Source: JBBKXR01 sp037969585 (lineage in GTDB: Bacteria > Verrucomicrobiota > Verrucomicrobiia > Verrucomicrobiales > DEV007). Taken from it: a DNA stretch of 64,000 nucleotides. The notes beneath the pieces were generated by a model, which saw only the letters and a program-made list of their open reading frames with translations, made no database searches and was not told the origin of the DNA. Shown here in pieces: positions 1-7,825 of the stretch. The position numbers and the translations under genes were made by a program. The stretch lies in the NCBI GenBank assembly GCA_037969585.1, contig JBBKXR010000032.1, forward strand, positions 1-64,000, written 5' to 3'. Each line of letters begins with the position of its first letter. The stretch's first letter is position 1.

Positions 1-478
1 CCCAGCCCGAGAACTCTCCACCCGCGTAATTTGCTGTTGATCGTCATCTTAGTGATGCTATTATGAACAGCATTCGAACAACCAGTCAACTCCCTTCCTC
101 GCCACCCGCTTCCGAACGAGGTTTATTTATTTCGTTCAACAGTAATATTACACCGCCGGTCCCATAACATGTTACGACGACAGGCGCGGGTAACCTGGCC
201 TTTGCTTGGCACGAGTCCAGACTTCGTCCCTTTGGTCACGCTACCAGATTAATGGCCGGATGACTGGCGATCAAGATTTTTTGGCACCCTGCTCGTTGCT
301 CCTGTGCCTGACCTCAGGATTCCGGGTGCAGAGACTCATTGCCTGCACTGGGAGTGGTCCTGAACATCACGGCCAAGGCAATCAGCAAAGGCGTGCATTT
401 CCAATTATAAATTACGCCACGGCTATCTCCTTTTCCCGTTCCTTTTCCCGTTCCTTTCCGCTCCATCGGCGGGTTTCT
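1..478. other. Gap without a recognisable gene
   Basis: No convincing gene was found here. A 122-codon plus-strand frame (206-574) has biased, low-complexity composition and partly overlaps the 3' end of the membrane protein gene on the other strand, so I treat it as spurious. Around 430-465 there is a short pyrimidine-rich direct repeat (cttttcccgttc twice). No terminator or tRNA-like fold was recognised. Confidence 0.5.
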
Positions 479-826
479 TCAAGAACGCCCCTTCCCATCC
501 CTCTCCTTTTTCGCCCGCAACGCTCCTTCCAACATCAATCGCTCAATTCGATGTTCCTCATCCAGTGCTTCTAACCGCTGGCGCACTGCGTAGCCGTTGT
601 ACGAAAAAATCGCGTAGCCAACCACGGCAAGAGGTGGCCAGACAAAGACGTAGTCCGCACCCATCGCAAAACAGGCGGCACCGATCAGTACCCCGCCGCC
701 CAAAATCAAGAACGGCATCACATACCAACTGATCGGAGGCTCGCTCGCCATGAGCCGTTCTATCCGTTGCCGACTTTTGAGCTCCAGCTTTGTTTCCATC
801 GGTGCGTATGAAATCTGCAGCTTCAT
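479..826 (-). CDS. Small two-helix membrane protein, unknown function
   Basis: About 115 aa. Two adjacent hydrophobic segments (around WYVMPFLILGGGVLIGAACF and YVFVWPPLAVVGYAIF) sit between a charged N-terminus and a basic, coiled-coil-like tail rich in E, R and K. It looks like a two-pass inner-membrane protein with both ends in the cytoplasm. I do not recognise the family. The frame opens at 841, and methionines at 826 and 799 are both plausible starts; no clear Shine-Dalgarno decides between them. It lies downstream of ssb on the same strand with about 110 bp between, so co-transcription is possible but not shown. Confidence 0.55.
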   Translation of the reverse strand: MKLQISYAPMETKLELKSRQRIERLMASEPPISWYVMPFLILGGGVLIGAACFAMGADYVFVWPPLAVVGYAIFSYNGYAVRQRLEALDEEHRIERLMLEGALRAKKERDGKGRS

Positions 827-936
827 GCTTAGCAAAATCAAATTCTCACGTCAAAAACTTCTCACGGAGGCTAAGCAGCGCCCGCCGCGACGGCTGCACT
901 CGCGCACCTGTGCCGTGCCTACTTCTATTTGCGACA

Positions 937-1353
937 CTACGCAACCGCCCGCTCGTTCCGCTCCTGCACTTCGCTCTCGTCAGAACCTTCCCCGCTACCT
1001 GCACTACCTGCAGCAGCGGACGGCGATCCCAAAAACTGCAAGCGCTCGGCGACGACGCGCAGGCGTTGGCGATTTTCGCCGCTCTCTTTGTCTTGCCACG
1101 TATCAAGTTGCAGACGGCCTTCGACAAAGATCGGCCGCCCCTTGGACAGGTAGCGGCCGGCATTTTCGGCGACTTTTCCCCAGACGACGACATCGACAAA
1201 GGTGACGTCCTCCCGTTTCTCACCGCTCTCGGTAGTGTAGTTGCGATTAATCGCCAGACCGAGATCGGCAACGGACACTCCTTTTGGCGTGGTCCGGACT
1301 TCGGGATCGCGGGTCAAATTGCCAATCAACATCACTCGATTAAGACTGCTCAT
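937..1353 (-). CDS. ssb: Single-stranded DNA-binding protein
   Basis: 138 aa, within the normal range of bacterial SSB (140-180). The N-terminal 110 residues form the OB fold: start MSSLNRVMLIGNL, then TRDPEVR, the DVVVWGK strand, and YLSKGRPIFVEGRLQ. It binds ssDNA as a tetramer and recruits repair and replication proteins. The tail is short, rich in G, S, E and R, and ends in NERAVA. The acidic DDDIPF-like tip that contacts partner proteins in most bacterial SSBs is not seen, and reading past the stop does not restore one. This may therefore be a secondary SSB. The gene is divergent from the OmpA-like gene at 1601. Confidence 0.93.
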   Translation of the reverse strand: MSSLNRVMLIGNLTRDPEVRTTPKGVSVADLGLAINRNYTTESGEKREDVTFVDVVVWGKVAENAGRYLSKGRPIFVEGRLQLDTWQDKESGENRQRLRVVAERLQFLGSPSAAAGSAGSGEGSDESEVQERNERAVA

Positions 1354-1600
1354 ACGAACAGTTATTGCACGGCATGTTCATTTGAACAAGTGATTTATTT
1401 TTATTTTTCCTGACGGAGTGACTTTTGGAGCCTCGGAGGCTGTCTTAATGCGTGAAATCTCATCATTCACCTCTCCAATTTTGGCCAAGGTTATCGTTTA
1501 CAAAAATTCATGCCTGTGGCAAAAAGGCCTTGGAACCACGTCGCGAAACTTGTTTCGCACCTCAACTTCAGCTCCCTGCTCCCCTACCAATCCCCCCCTG

Positions 1601-2701
1601 ATGACGTCGGGCGTCCAAATTTCGCAAGTGTTACCAGCACTTGTCCGCGTCGGCTGTCATGCCGTCGCTACGCTGGCCAGGCCTGCGCTGATCGTTGTCG
1701 GCATGTCGCTCTTCAGCAGTAGCGCCGTTGCGCTCGCTGCTGCTGCCGATAACACCCCGGCTCCAGCGACGCCCGTGACTTCGCGCGGCGACTCCATCGC
1801 GTTGGATAAACGTGCTGCGGAACGTCCCGCACTGAGTATCGAATTGCATCCGACCTGGTGCTACCTATCCGGCGTCGTGAGCAATGCCGAGGTGGCAACC
1901 GAACTCATTTTTTCCGTTGAAGACTCCTTCCCGCGCCGGTGTTTTTCTTACAATCTGGAGATCATTGAGTCCTCCTCTACGTCAAAACCAGCGCCTTCTT
2001 CCGCGATCGATCTCCCGCTCAAGCTCGATCAGCTGCCGGATCTCTTGCGCGAACTGGCCGCTTCAACACGCCCGATTCGAATCGATTGGTTTGCTGAGTC
2101 GCACCGTCTGGTGGTCCGCGGTCATGCCTATAGCCGCGTCACGGTGGCAGCGTTGGCGATGCGCTTGCGGATGGCCTCCAGTCTGGGCACGGCGGATGGA
2201 ATCATCTTCGAGAACCGGATCGAAGTCATCGCCCCGCCACGATCGCTTAGGAAAAGTTCGCTGGCTCTGGCGACGCTGATTGAGCGCGATTTTGAGAATG
2301 TCGAACTTCCTCTGCTACCACCCGTCGAATTTCAACCGATCTACTTCACTCATCGCGATTCCACAGTGGATCGTCAGGAATTGCCCAAACTGATCGACGC
2401 CCTCGATCAGATATCCACGGCCCACCCTGACGGCGACTGGCCGAAGCTGGTCATCACTGGCTACGCCTTACCGCATGGCGATCAGATCGCGGAGATCGCC
2501 GACGGCTTGCGCCGCGCCGGTTCGGTGCGTGACAACTTGGTCGCAATGGGGATTCCCGAGGATCGCTTCACGGTGCAGTCGGTCGCCGGCAATGAGTCTG
2601 CAGGCCTGACCTGGCGCAGCCGCCGGGTCGAGATCAGCCTCGACCCTAAAGGTCACAAGGACGAGAAATTGGTCACATCACTGAGCCCCGCGGACCGCTA
2701 G
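1601..2701 (+). CDS. Exported protein with OmpA-like C-terminal domain
   Basis: 366 aa from the ATG at 1601, chosen because it begins a good signal peptide (hydrophobic LIVVGMSLFSSSAVALAAAA); the frame is open from 1418 but the extra residues are not signal-like. The middle (about residues 90-220) has no recognised domain. The last 120 residues resemble the OmpA/MotB peptidoglycan-binding fold: FTHRDSTVD, VITGYA, LRRAGSVRDNL and SRRVEI align with the usual order. The conserved Asp after the G-[HY]-[TA] motif is replaced by Leu (GYALPHG), so diaminopimelate binding may be weakened; the RRA arginine is kept. Likely periplasmic or outer-membrane associated. It converges with the sigma factor gene 24 bp away. 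Confidence 0.7.
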   Translation: MTSGVQISQVLPALVRVGCHAVATLARPALIVVGMSLFSSSAVALAAAADNTPAPATPVTSRGDSIALDKRAAERPALSIELHPTWCYLSGVVSNAEVATELIFSVEDSFPRRCFSYNLEIIESSSTSKPAPSSAIDLPLKLDQLPDLLRELAASTRPIRIDWFAESHRLVVRGHAYSRVTVAALAMRLRMASSLGTADGIIFENRIEVIAPPRSLRKSSLALATLIERDFENVELPLLPPVEFQPIYFTHRDSTVDRQELPKLIDALDQISTAHPDGDWPKLVITGYALPHGDQIAEIADGLRRAGSVRDNLVAMGIPEDRFTVQSVAGNESAGLTWRSRRVEISLDPKGHKDEKLVTSLSPADR

Positions 2702-2725
2702 TTCCGGAACGCCAGCTCGTTGTCA

Positions 2726-3484
2726 TCAAGAAGCGAATACGCTTTTGAGGTGGGCAATTTCGTCTTCGACGCTTTCGCCCTCGACGAGGGTGTCTGCGAT
2801 TTTCTCACGCAGCAACTCAGCGTATCGATTCTTCAGTCGGAACGCTGCAACTTTGACAGCTCCCTCGCTCATCCCGAATTCATCACAGATCTCGGCATAG
2901 CTGGTGGTTTTTTCGTCGGTTGAAATCACGAATCTGAGCTTCTCAAAGAGCTTGGCTTGACCTTTTTTCTCGTAGCGATCCGCTAACTCATTAAGCACTT
3001 GGCTGAGAACGGTGAGCGCCCACTGTCGCTCAAAGACAGTTTCCGGCGTCACCCCATCACTCGGCTGAATGAATTTGGCATCACCATCTTCCATCGCCTT
3101 ATCAAGCGAGAATTCCAGCTTGCCTCCGCCGCGCTTTAAGCGGGTGCGGCGACGCCAATCGTCGATCATGAAATTGCGAACGCCTTTCAGAATGAAGGTG
3201 CGCAATTTTCCCTGCTCCTCGCGGGCTTTGGCAAAGTTTTCGCTACTGATGAATCCAGCAAAAAATCCCTGCGTCAGATCTTCAGCTTCTTCGTGGTTAG
3301 CACCTCGAGAAAGGATGAATGCAAACACCGGGCGCCAATAAATAGTACAAAGCTCATCGACGGCGCGATTCCGACCACTGGACTGTCCACCCCTCGTCTT
3401 CGCGATCAACGTCCAACGAGTTCTGGGAAAGGAATTATCCTCCTTAATATTGGAATCCACCCTTTTTTCATACCGCACGAGCAC
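2726..3484 (-). CDS. ECF-family RNA polymerase sigma factor
   Basis: 252 aa. FPRTRWTLI near the start, the IYWRPVFAFILSRG segment and AEDLTQGFF are the hallmarks of the ECF-like sigma factors common in Verrucomicrobiota and Planctomycetota (region 2). Region 4 with its helix-turn-helix lies around TTSYAEICDEFGMSEGAVKV. It directs RNA polymerase to a dedicated promoter set. It starts 36 bp after the kinase gene on the same strand, so the two are almost certainly one operon, and kinase-coupled control of the sigma factor is the likely model. The first codon is a GTG (3484); an in-frame GTG at 3460 is an alternative. A strong AAGGAGG lies further inside but has no start codon at the right distance. 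Confidence 0.88.
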   Translation of the reverse strand: MLVRYEKRVDSNIKEDNSFPRTRWTLIAKTRGGQSSGRNRAVDELCTIYWRPVFAFILSRGANHEEAEDLTQGFFAGFISSENFAKAREEQGKLRTFILKGVRNFMIDDWRRRTRLKRGGGKLEFSLDKAMEDGDAKFIQPSDGVTPETVFERQWALTVLSQVLNELADRYEKKGQAKLFEKLRFVISTDEKTTSYAEICDEFGMSEGAVKVAAFRLKNRYAELLREKIADTLVEGESVEDEIAHLKSVFAS

Positions 3485-3520
3485 ACCACATGCAAGGCGG
3501 CTGCGAGGGGAACATCGCTC

Positions 3521-5698
3521 TCAGGGTTCAGAATCCCCTGGCTCGATCCAATAAAGCAGCGCGCCCTCATTCTTGGCGAAAAACACGAGGTCCCGCGCTG
3601 GTCCCAGTCCATTGATTTTTTCGACCAGCCGCTGCCCATGCTGATAACGAACAGACGACCGTTCGGACTGTCGGCGAGTCAGCCAGGCGCGCCAGGTGCC
3701 ATCCTCGAATTGGACTGCACAAACTTCCAACCTAACCCGTAGATCCACGACCTTGCCCAGATCATCCGGCGGCTTGAGCTGGATCGAATCAAATATCTGC
3801 GCCGACCATGTGGTCAGCCTGCCCTGGCTGTCGACAGCATAATAATCGTGCGCCCCGCAATCGACCCGGACCACATCGACAACCTCCGGCGGCGTTGGCA
3901 CGACTCCCAGACCCAGATGCCAACTGATCACTTCTCCGTCTTTGGTTATGGCAATCCCATTGGTGTTACTCGCGCTGACTTGCACAACATCTTCCAGGGC
4001 AGTCAACTGTGTCTCGATCCCGGCGACCAGGTGTTCATCAAGATTGAGGCTGCGTACGGCACTATCGAGGAAATGCAGCCCCAGTTTGCCCTGCTGATCA
4101 ATGGTATATACGAGGTGGCTTCCGGTGGCAAAGCGGACAACGCTATCCTCGCCAGCCCGGCCGCCGATCAACCGTGGCCGATCGTCGTCGAGGCACCACA
4201 AGTGACCTTCGGACGTCAGGCCAGCTGGACAGGTTGAATGCGCGTAGTCGAGTCTCGACCATAGTTTGTCGGCGACAAACGCTTCAAAGCCGTAGGTCGT
4301 GTAGGAGCCGTCACTGCGAAGGGCGGCCCAAGGCCCTCTCGTATTTGCCGTGACCGCAACATAGTCACCCATACCCGCTGCGCCAGCGAGCCCTACCGCA
4401 GGATCGTTGCCATTATCGAGCAGCCCCCAGACCCGGAGGTGCCCGGGCGCAGCAAAATCTGCTGCCGGCAGCGATTGCCGCGACGGCGGATCAGCGTTCG
4501 GCGAGGCCATTGGCGAAACAGGTGCCGCCGGTGGAGCGATGACCGCAGATTCCGGCGCGCAGTCCTGATCGAAACGATCCCAAAAAAACCACAACCCCAG
4601 CCCGACCAACGCCAGGACCGCAACAGCGCCAATGGCGATTCTCTTTCCCGCTCGCATCGCATTTCGCCGTGAGCGACCGATCGCGCTGCGCTTCAGCCGA
4701 ACTTCGGCTAAAGCTCTCTCGAATTCACCGGCCGTGGCAAAGCGGCGATCCGGGTCGCGATTCATCGCTCGCAGCACCATCGCGTCGACTTCCTCATCGA
4801 CATCAGCCTTTTTGGAAGGAGCATCGAACACCCCCACCGCCACGTTGCCGGTCAGCATTTCGTAGAGCAGCACTCCGAGGGAAAAAATATCCACCCGATG
4901 ATCCACTCCTTCCAGATTGTCCCACTGCTCCGGCGCCGTGTATTGCGGAGTGCCGATCGACGTTCCGGTCAGAGTCAGCCGAGTGATGTCCTCCGCGTCG
5001 TCCAAATTTCGAATGATCCTGGCGATACCAAAATCCGCAATCTTCGCCGTATTATCGGGGCCGATGAGGATATTCGCCGGCTTGATGTCGCGATGCACGA
5101 CACCCATCTCGTGGGCGCACTGCAGAGCGCCGCACAATTGCTCACCGATACTCAGCGCCGCGTCTGCCGACAACGCGCCCTTGCGCAACCGGACCCGCAA
5201 ATCAGAGCCCTCGACATACTCCATGGAAAAGTAAAACAGAGGCAGACCGTCCGGGCCGCCCTCCTCGAGTTCGCCGAGATCGTACAGGCCGACGATGTGC
5301 GGGTGCTGCAACTTGGCCAGGACACGAGCCTCCTGCTCGAAACGCAGGGAGAAGGCCTCGTACCTGTCTGGCGAGCAGGACAGAACCTTAAAAGCGACCA
5401 GACGATCCAATCGTTTCTGCCTGGCTAGATAGACAGCGCCCATGCCGCCGAAGCCGAGAAGATCGAGAATTTCCAAGTCGGGAAACTTTTGCTGCAGTTC
5501 CTCGGTACTCAGCGCAAATTCGATCGCGCCCTGCGTTTGCCCGGTCGTCAGGTCGCGCTCGGTCCCCGCACTTGCCCCCACACTTGCACTGGGCGGAGCA
5601 AATCCACCCAACAGGCATGAAGGACACATGCCATGCGGTGCTGCAGCCGGAACGACTAGCCCGCATGCTCCACATAGACTTTCAGCACTGTCTGACAC
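3521..5698 (-). CDS. Membrane Ser/Thr protein kinase with Zn-ribbon and RCC1-like sensor
   Basis: About 725 aa. In order: an N-terminal four-cysteine ribbon (Cys 9, 12, 25, 28); a Hanks-type kinase domain (residues 82-335) with glycine loop LGFGGMGAVYLA, Lys 104, HRDIKPAN (202-209), DFG (222-224) and TAPEQW; one membrane segment (354-373, IAIGAVAVLALVGLGLWFFW); and a long C-terminal part with RCC1-type propeller repeats (for example DVVQVSASNTNGIAITKDG and VVDVVRVDCGAHDYYAVDSQ). The kinase should face the cytoplasm and the propeller the outside. All catalytic residues are present. The start is set at the GTG at 5698 (MSDSAESLCGACG), which fits the family; the frame is open to 5752. It is followed by the sigma factor gene in the same operon. 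Confidence 0.9.
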   Translation of the reverse strand: MSDSAESLCGACGLVVPAAAPHGMCPSCLLGGFAPPSASVGASAGTERDLTTGQTQGAIEFALSTEELQQKFPDLEILDLLGFGGMGAVYLARQKRLDRLVAFKVLSCSPDRYEAFSLRFEQEARVLAKLQHPHIVGLYDLGELEEGGPDGLPLFYFSMEYVEGSDLRVRLRKGALSADAALSIGEQLCGALQCAHEMGVVHRDIKPANILIGPDNTAKIADFGIARIIRNLDDAEDITRLTLTGTSIGTPQYTAPEQWDNLEGVDHRVDIFSLGVLLYEMLTGNVAVGVFDAPSKKADVDEEVDAMVLRAMNRDPDRRFATAGEFERALAEVRLKRSAIGRSRRNAMRAGKRIAIGAVAVLALVGLGLWFFWDRFDQDCAPESAVIAPPAAPVSPMASPNADPPSRQSLPAADFAAPGHLRVWGLLDNGNDPAVGLAGAAGMGDYVAVTANTRGPWAALRSDGSYTTYGFEAFVADKLWSRLDYAHSTCPAGLTSEGHLWCLDDDRPRLIGGRAGEDSVVRFATGSHLVYTIDQQGKLGLHFLDSAVRSLNLDEHLVAGIETQLTALEDVVQVSASNTNGIAITKDGEVISWHLGLGVVPTPPEVVDVVRVDCGAHDYYAVDSQGRLTTWSAQIFDSIQLKPPDDLGKVVDLRVRLEVCAVQFEDGTWRAWLTRRQSERSSVRYQHGQRLVEKINGLGPARDLVFFAKNEGALLYWIEPGDSEP

Positions 5699-5853
5699 AG
5701 CACTGGGATTACTCCTGCGAGCAGCAATCAGCAAGAAATTAAGAACTGCCAAGACTGTTTAATGCTGAGGTCAGCTGGCCCTGCGCGGCGATACGCGACT
5801 GCGTCCTTGCGACAAAAGGCGGCCTCGTGTTTCTATCCCGCCTCACAATTTCC

Positions 5854-7338
5854 ATGAAAACTCAAATTCTCATTCGTCCACTGTCGTTGTCCATCGCACT
5901 TGCTGTGGGCCTTGCCACCGTGGTCGGTAGCACCAGCTCCAGCCTCGCGCAGGCTGCCAAACCGAAAGCCGATCCCCACAAAGAAGCCGCCCAGCGTGCC
6001 GAAGCGATTCTCTCCGAAACCGCTGAGTGGGTCGACCTGTTCAACGGCAAAGACCTCACCGGTTGGACCGGCGACACCGAAGGCTACATCGCCAAGGACG
6101 GTCTATTGGTCTGTCAGAAAGGTGCCAAAGGCCTGTCTACCGCCAAGGAATACGGCGACTTCGCGTTCACTTTCGAGTTCAAACTACAGGCAAGCGGCAA
6201 CAACGGCATCGGCATTCGCGTGCCTAAGGATGGCGCCCCGTCCGCAGACGGAATGGAGATTCAAATTCTCGACGATGACGGCAGCCTATATCAGAGCGAA
6301 GTCGAGGTCGAAGGCGGCAAAAAACGCAAGCTGACCTGGCTCAAACCCTGGCAGGTGCACGGCTCGATCTACGGCATCTACCCCGCTCGGACCGGTCATC
6401 TCAAACCCGTCGGCGAATGGAACACCGAGACCATCATCGCCATCGAAGATCACATCGTGGTCATCGTTAACGGCACCGTCGTCGTCGATGCTTTTCTCGA
6501 CGACATCACCCCCGTCGATGGCAATGCCCATCCCGGCATGAAAAACAAAACCGGTCATCTTATGCTGGCCGGTCATAGCGATCACGTCGAATTTCGCAAC
6601 CTCAAGATCGCCGATTACAGCGCGTCGCCACCGGTCGCCAAGACCGATAAAGACAACACGCCTCCGGCCGGATTTAAGGCCATGTTCAACGGCAAAGACC
6701 TCGACGGCTGGAAAGGCCTGACCCACAACAATGCCGCGGAGCGCTACAAACTTAAAGGCGCTGAGCTCAAGTCCGCCCAGACCGAAGCTGACAAAGTGAT
6801 GAGCGAACACTGGAGCGTAGCCGAGGGCATTCTCACCTACGACGGCACCGGCCAGAGCCTGTGCACTGCAAAAGACTACGGCGATTTCGAATTTTACATC
6901 GATTGGAAAATCCCGCCCGGCGCCGATTCCGGCATCTACCTGCGCGGCGCACCCCAGGTGCAGATCTGGGACCCCTGGGACCCGCGCACCAAAGAAGGCG
7001 AACAACCGCCGTCGAATTCCGAAGAATGGGTCAACGCTTACACCAACGGTCGCAATCTCGGTTCCGGTGGCCTGTGGAACAACAAACGTTCACGCAACAT
7101 GCCGCTCACGCGCGCCGACAAGAAACCCGGTGAATGGAACACCTTCTTCATCCGCATGGTCGGTGAAAAGGTCAGCATCTGGTTCAACGAAACCCTCATC
7201 GTCGACCGCGTCCGCCTCGAAAACTACTGGGACAAAACCGGCACCGTGCCCCTCATTCGCGCCGACCAGATCGAGCTCCAGCACCACGGCAGTGAACTGT
7301 TCTTCAAGAACATGTACATCCGCGAACTGCCTTACTGA
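5854..7338 (+). CDS. Secreted double-domain DUF1080 protein (3-keto-disaccharide hydrolase family)
   Basis: 494 aa from the ATG at 5854, which starts a clear signal peptide (MKTQILIRPLSLSIALAVGL, cleavage near SSLAQA). Two tandem DUF1080 domains follow: the first opens at WVDLFNGKDLTGWTG (about residue 50), the second at FKAMFNGKDLDGWKG (about 270). Each is a concanavalin-like beta sandwich. Family members act on 3-keto-glycosides made by Gfo/Idh/MocA-type oxidation, or bind sugars. Two domains in one chain are less usual than one. The presence of two Gfo/Idh/MocA genes and a TIM-barrel isomerase downstream supports a role in sugar breakdown; the substrate cannot be read from sequence. Confidence 0.88.
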   Translation: MKTQILIRPLSLSIALAVGLATVVGSTSSSLAQAAKPKADPHKEAAQRAEAILSETAEWVDLFNGKDLTGWTGDTEGYIAKDGLLVCQKGAKGLSTAKEYGDFAFTFEFKLQASGNNGIGIRVPKDGAPSADGMEIQILDDDGSLYQSEVEVEGGKKRKLTWLKPWQVHGSIYGIYPARTGHLKPVGEWNTETIIAIEDHIVVIVNGTVVVDAFLDDITPVDGNAHPGMKNKTGHLMLAGHSDHVEFRNLKIADYSASPPVAKTDKDNTPPAGFKAMFNGKDLDGWKGLTHNNAAERYKLKGAELKSAQTEADKVMSEHWSVAEGILTYDGTGQSLCTAKDYGDFEFYIDWKIPPGADSGIYLRGAPQVQIWDPWDPRTKEGEQPPSNSEEWVNAYTNGRNLGSGGLWNNKRSRNMPLTRADKKPGEWNTFFIRMVGEKVSIWFNETLIVDRVRLENYWDKTGTVPLIRADQIELQHHGSELFFKNMYIRELPY

Positions 7339-7440
7339 AACGCGAGCGGACGAGACGCCAGATATCGGTTTTTTTTTACCGCAATGGAGCGGAGCGACAT
7401 AGCTGGCCGAAGGCGACCCGAAGGGTAGCGCCGGGGGCGA

Positions 7441-7727
7441 TAGTAAATTACACAAATTTCCGCAGATTATTCTCGTCCATTGGATGACAGATCTTCGGTT
7501 TTGAACCGCTAATTTTCGCTAATTGATCAGCACGCCGGACCAACGCACTGGAGTTTATTTCAGGATTCGTTTCGCCTCCAGCCTCTGGACGAGCCACCGA
7601 TAAAGTCAGTAGAAAACCACTGGACGATCAATATCCGTGTTAATCCATTTAATCCGCGGTCAAAGAAAACAGTAGCCATCCCGTGGACGATCAAATCAGC
7701 GTTCATCAGCGTCGATCAGCGGTTCCC
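7441..7727. repeat. Composite intergenic repeat, locus 1 of 5
   Basis: Contains, left to right: a near palindrome tcgtccattggatga (7473-7487); an inverted word group starting aaccgctaattttcgctaat (7503-7532); GTAG units at about 7607-7630 and 7670-7692 (agtagccatcccgtggacga); a direct triplet atccgtgtta/atccattta/atccgcggtc (7633-7661); and a perfect 10-bp-period triplet atcagcgttc/atcagcgtcg/atcagcggtt (7695-7724). It therefore begins with AACCGCT and ends with AGCGGTT in opposed orientation. The rest of the 487-bp gap before the next gene shows no open frame; a run of nine T at 7369-7377 could mark transcription end of the DUF1080 gene. Confidence 0.8.
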
Positions 7728-7825
7728 TTCCAAGTAATCTGCGCTCCGTTTCGCCGCCAAGCGTTCGTATTTGAAACTTGCGCAAAAATCAGTCACCATC
7801 ATCTTACCGACCTGCCCATTTTCTC

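Noticed and set aside
206..574. 122-codon open frame on the plus strand
   Set aside because: Low-complexity Ser/Arg/Phe-rich sequence over a pyrimidine-rich repeat, overlapping a better membrane protein frame.
7441..7727. CRISPR-like array
   Set aside because: The repeats are 10-bp words with 0-3 bp linkers and mixed orientation; there are no 20-40 bp repeats with unique spacers and no cas genes in the window.
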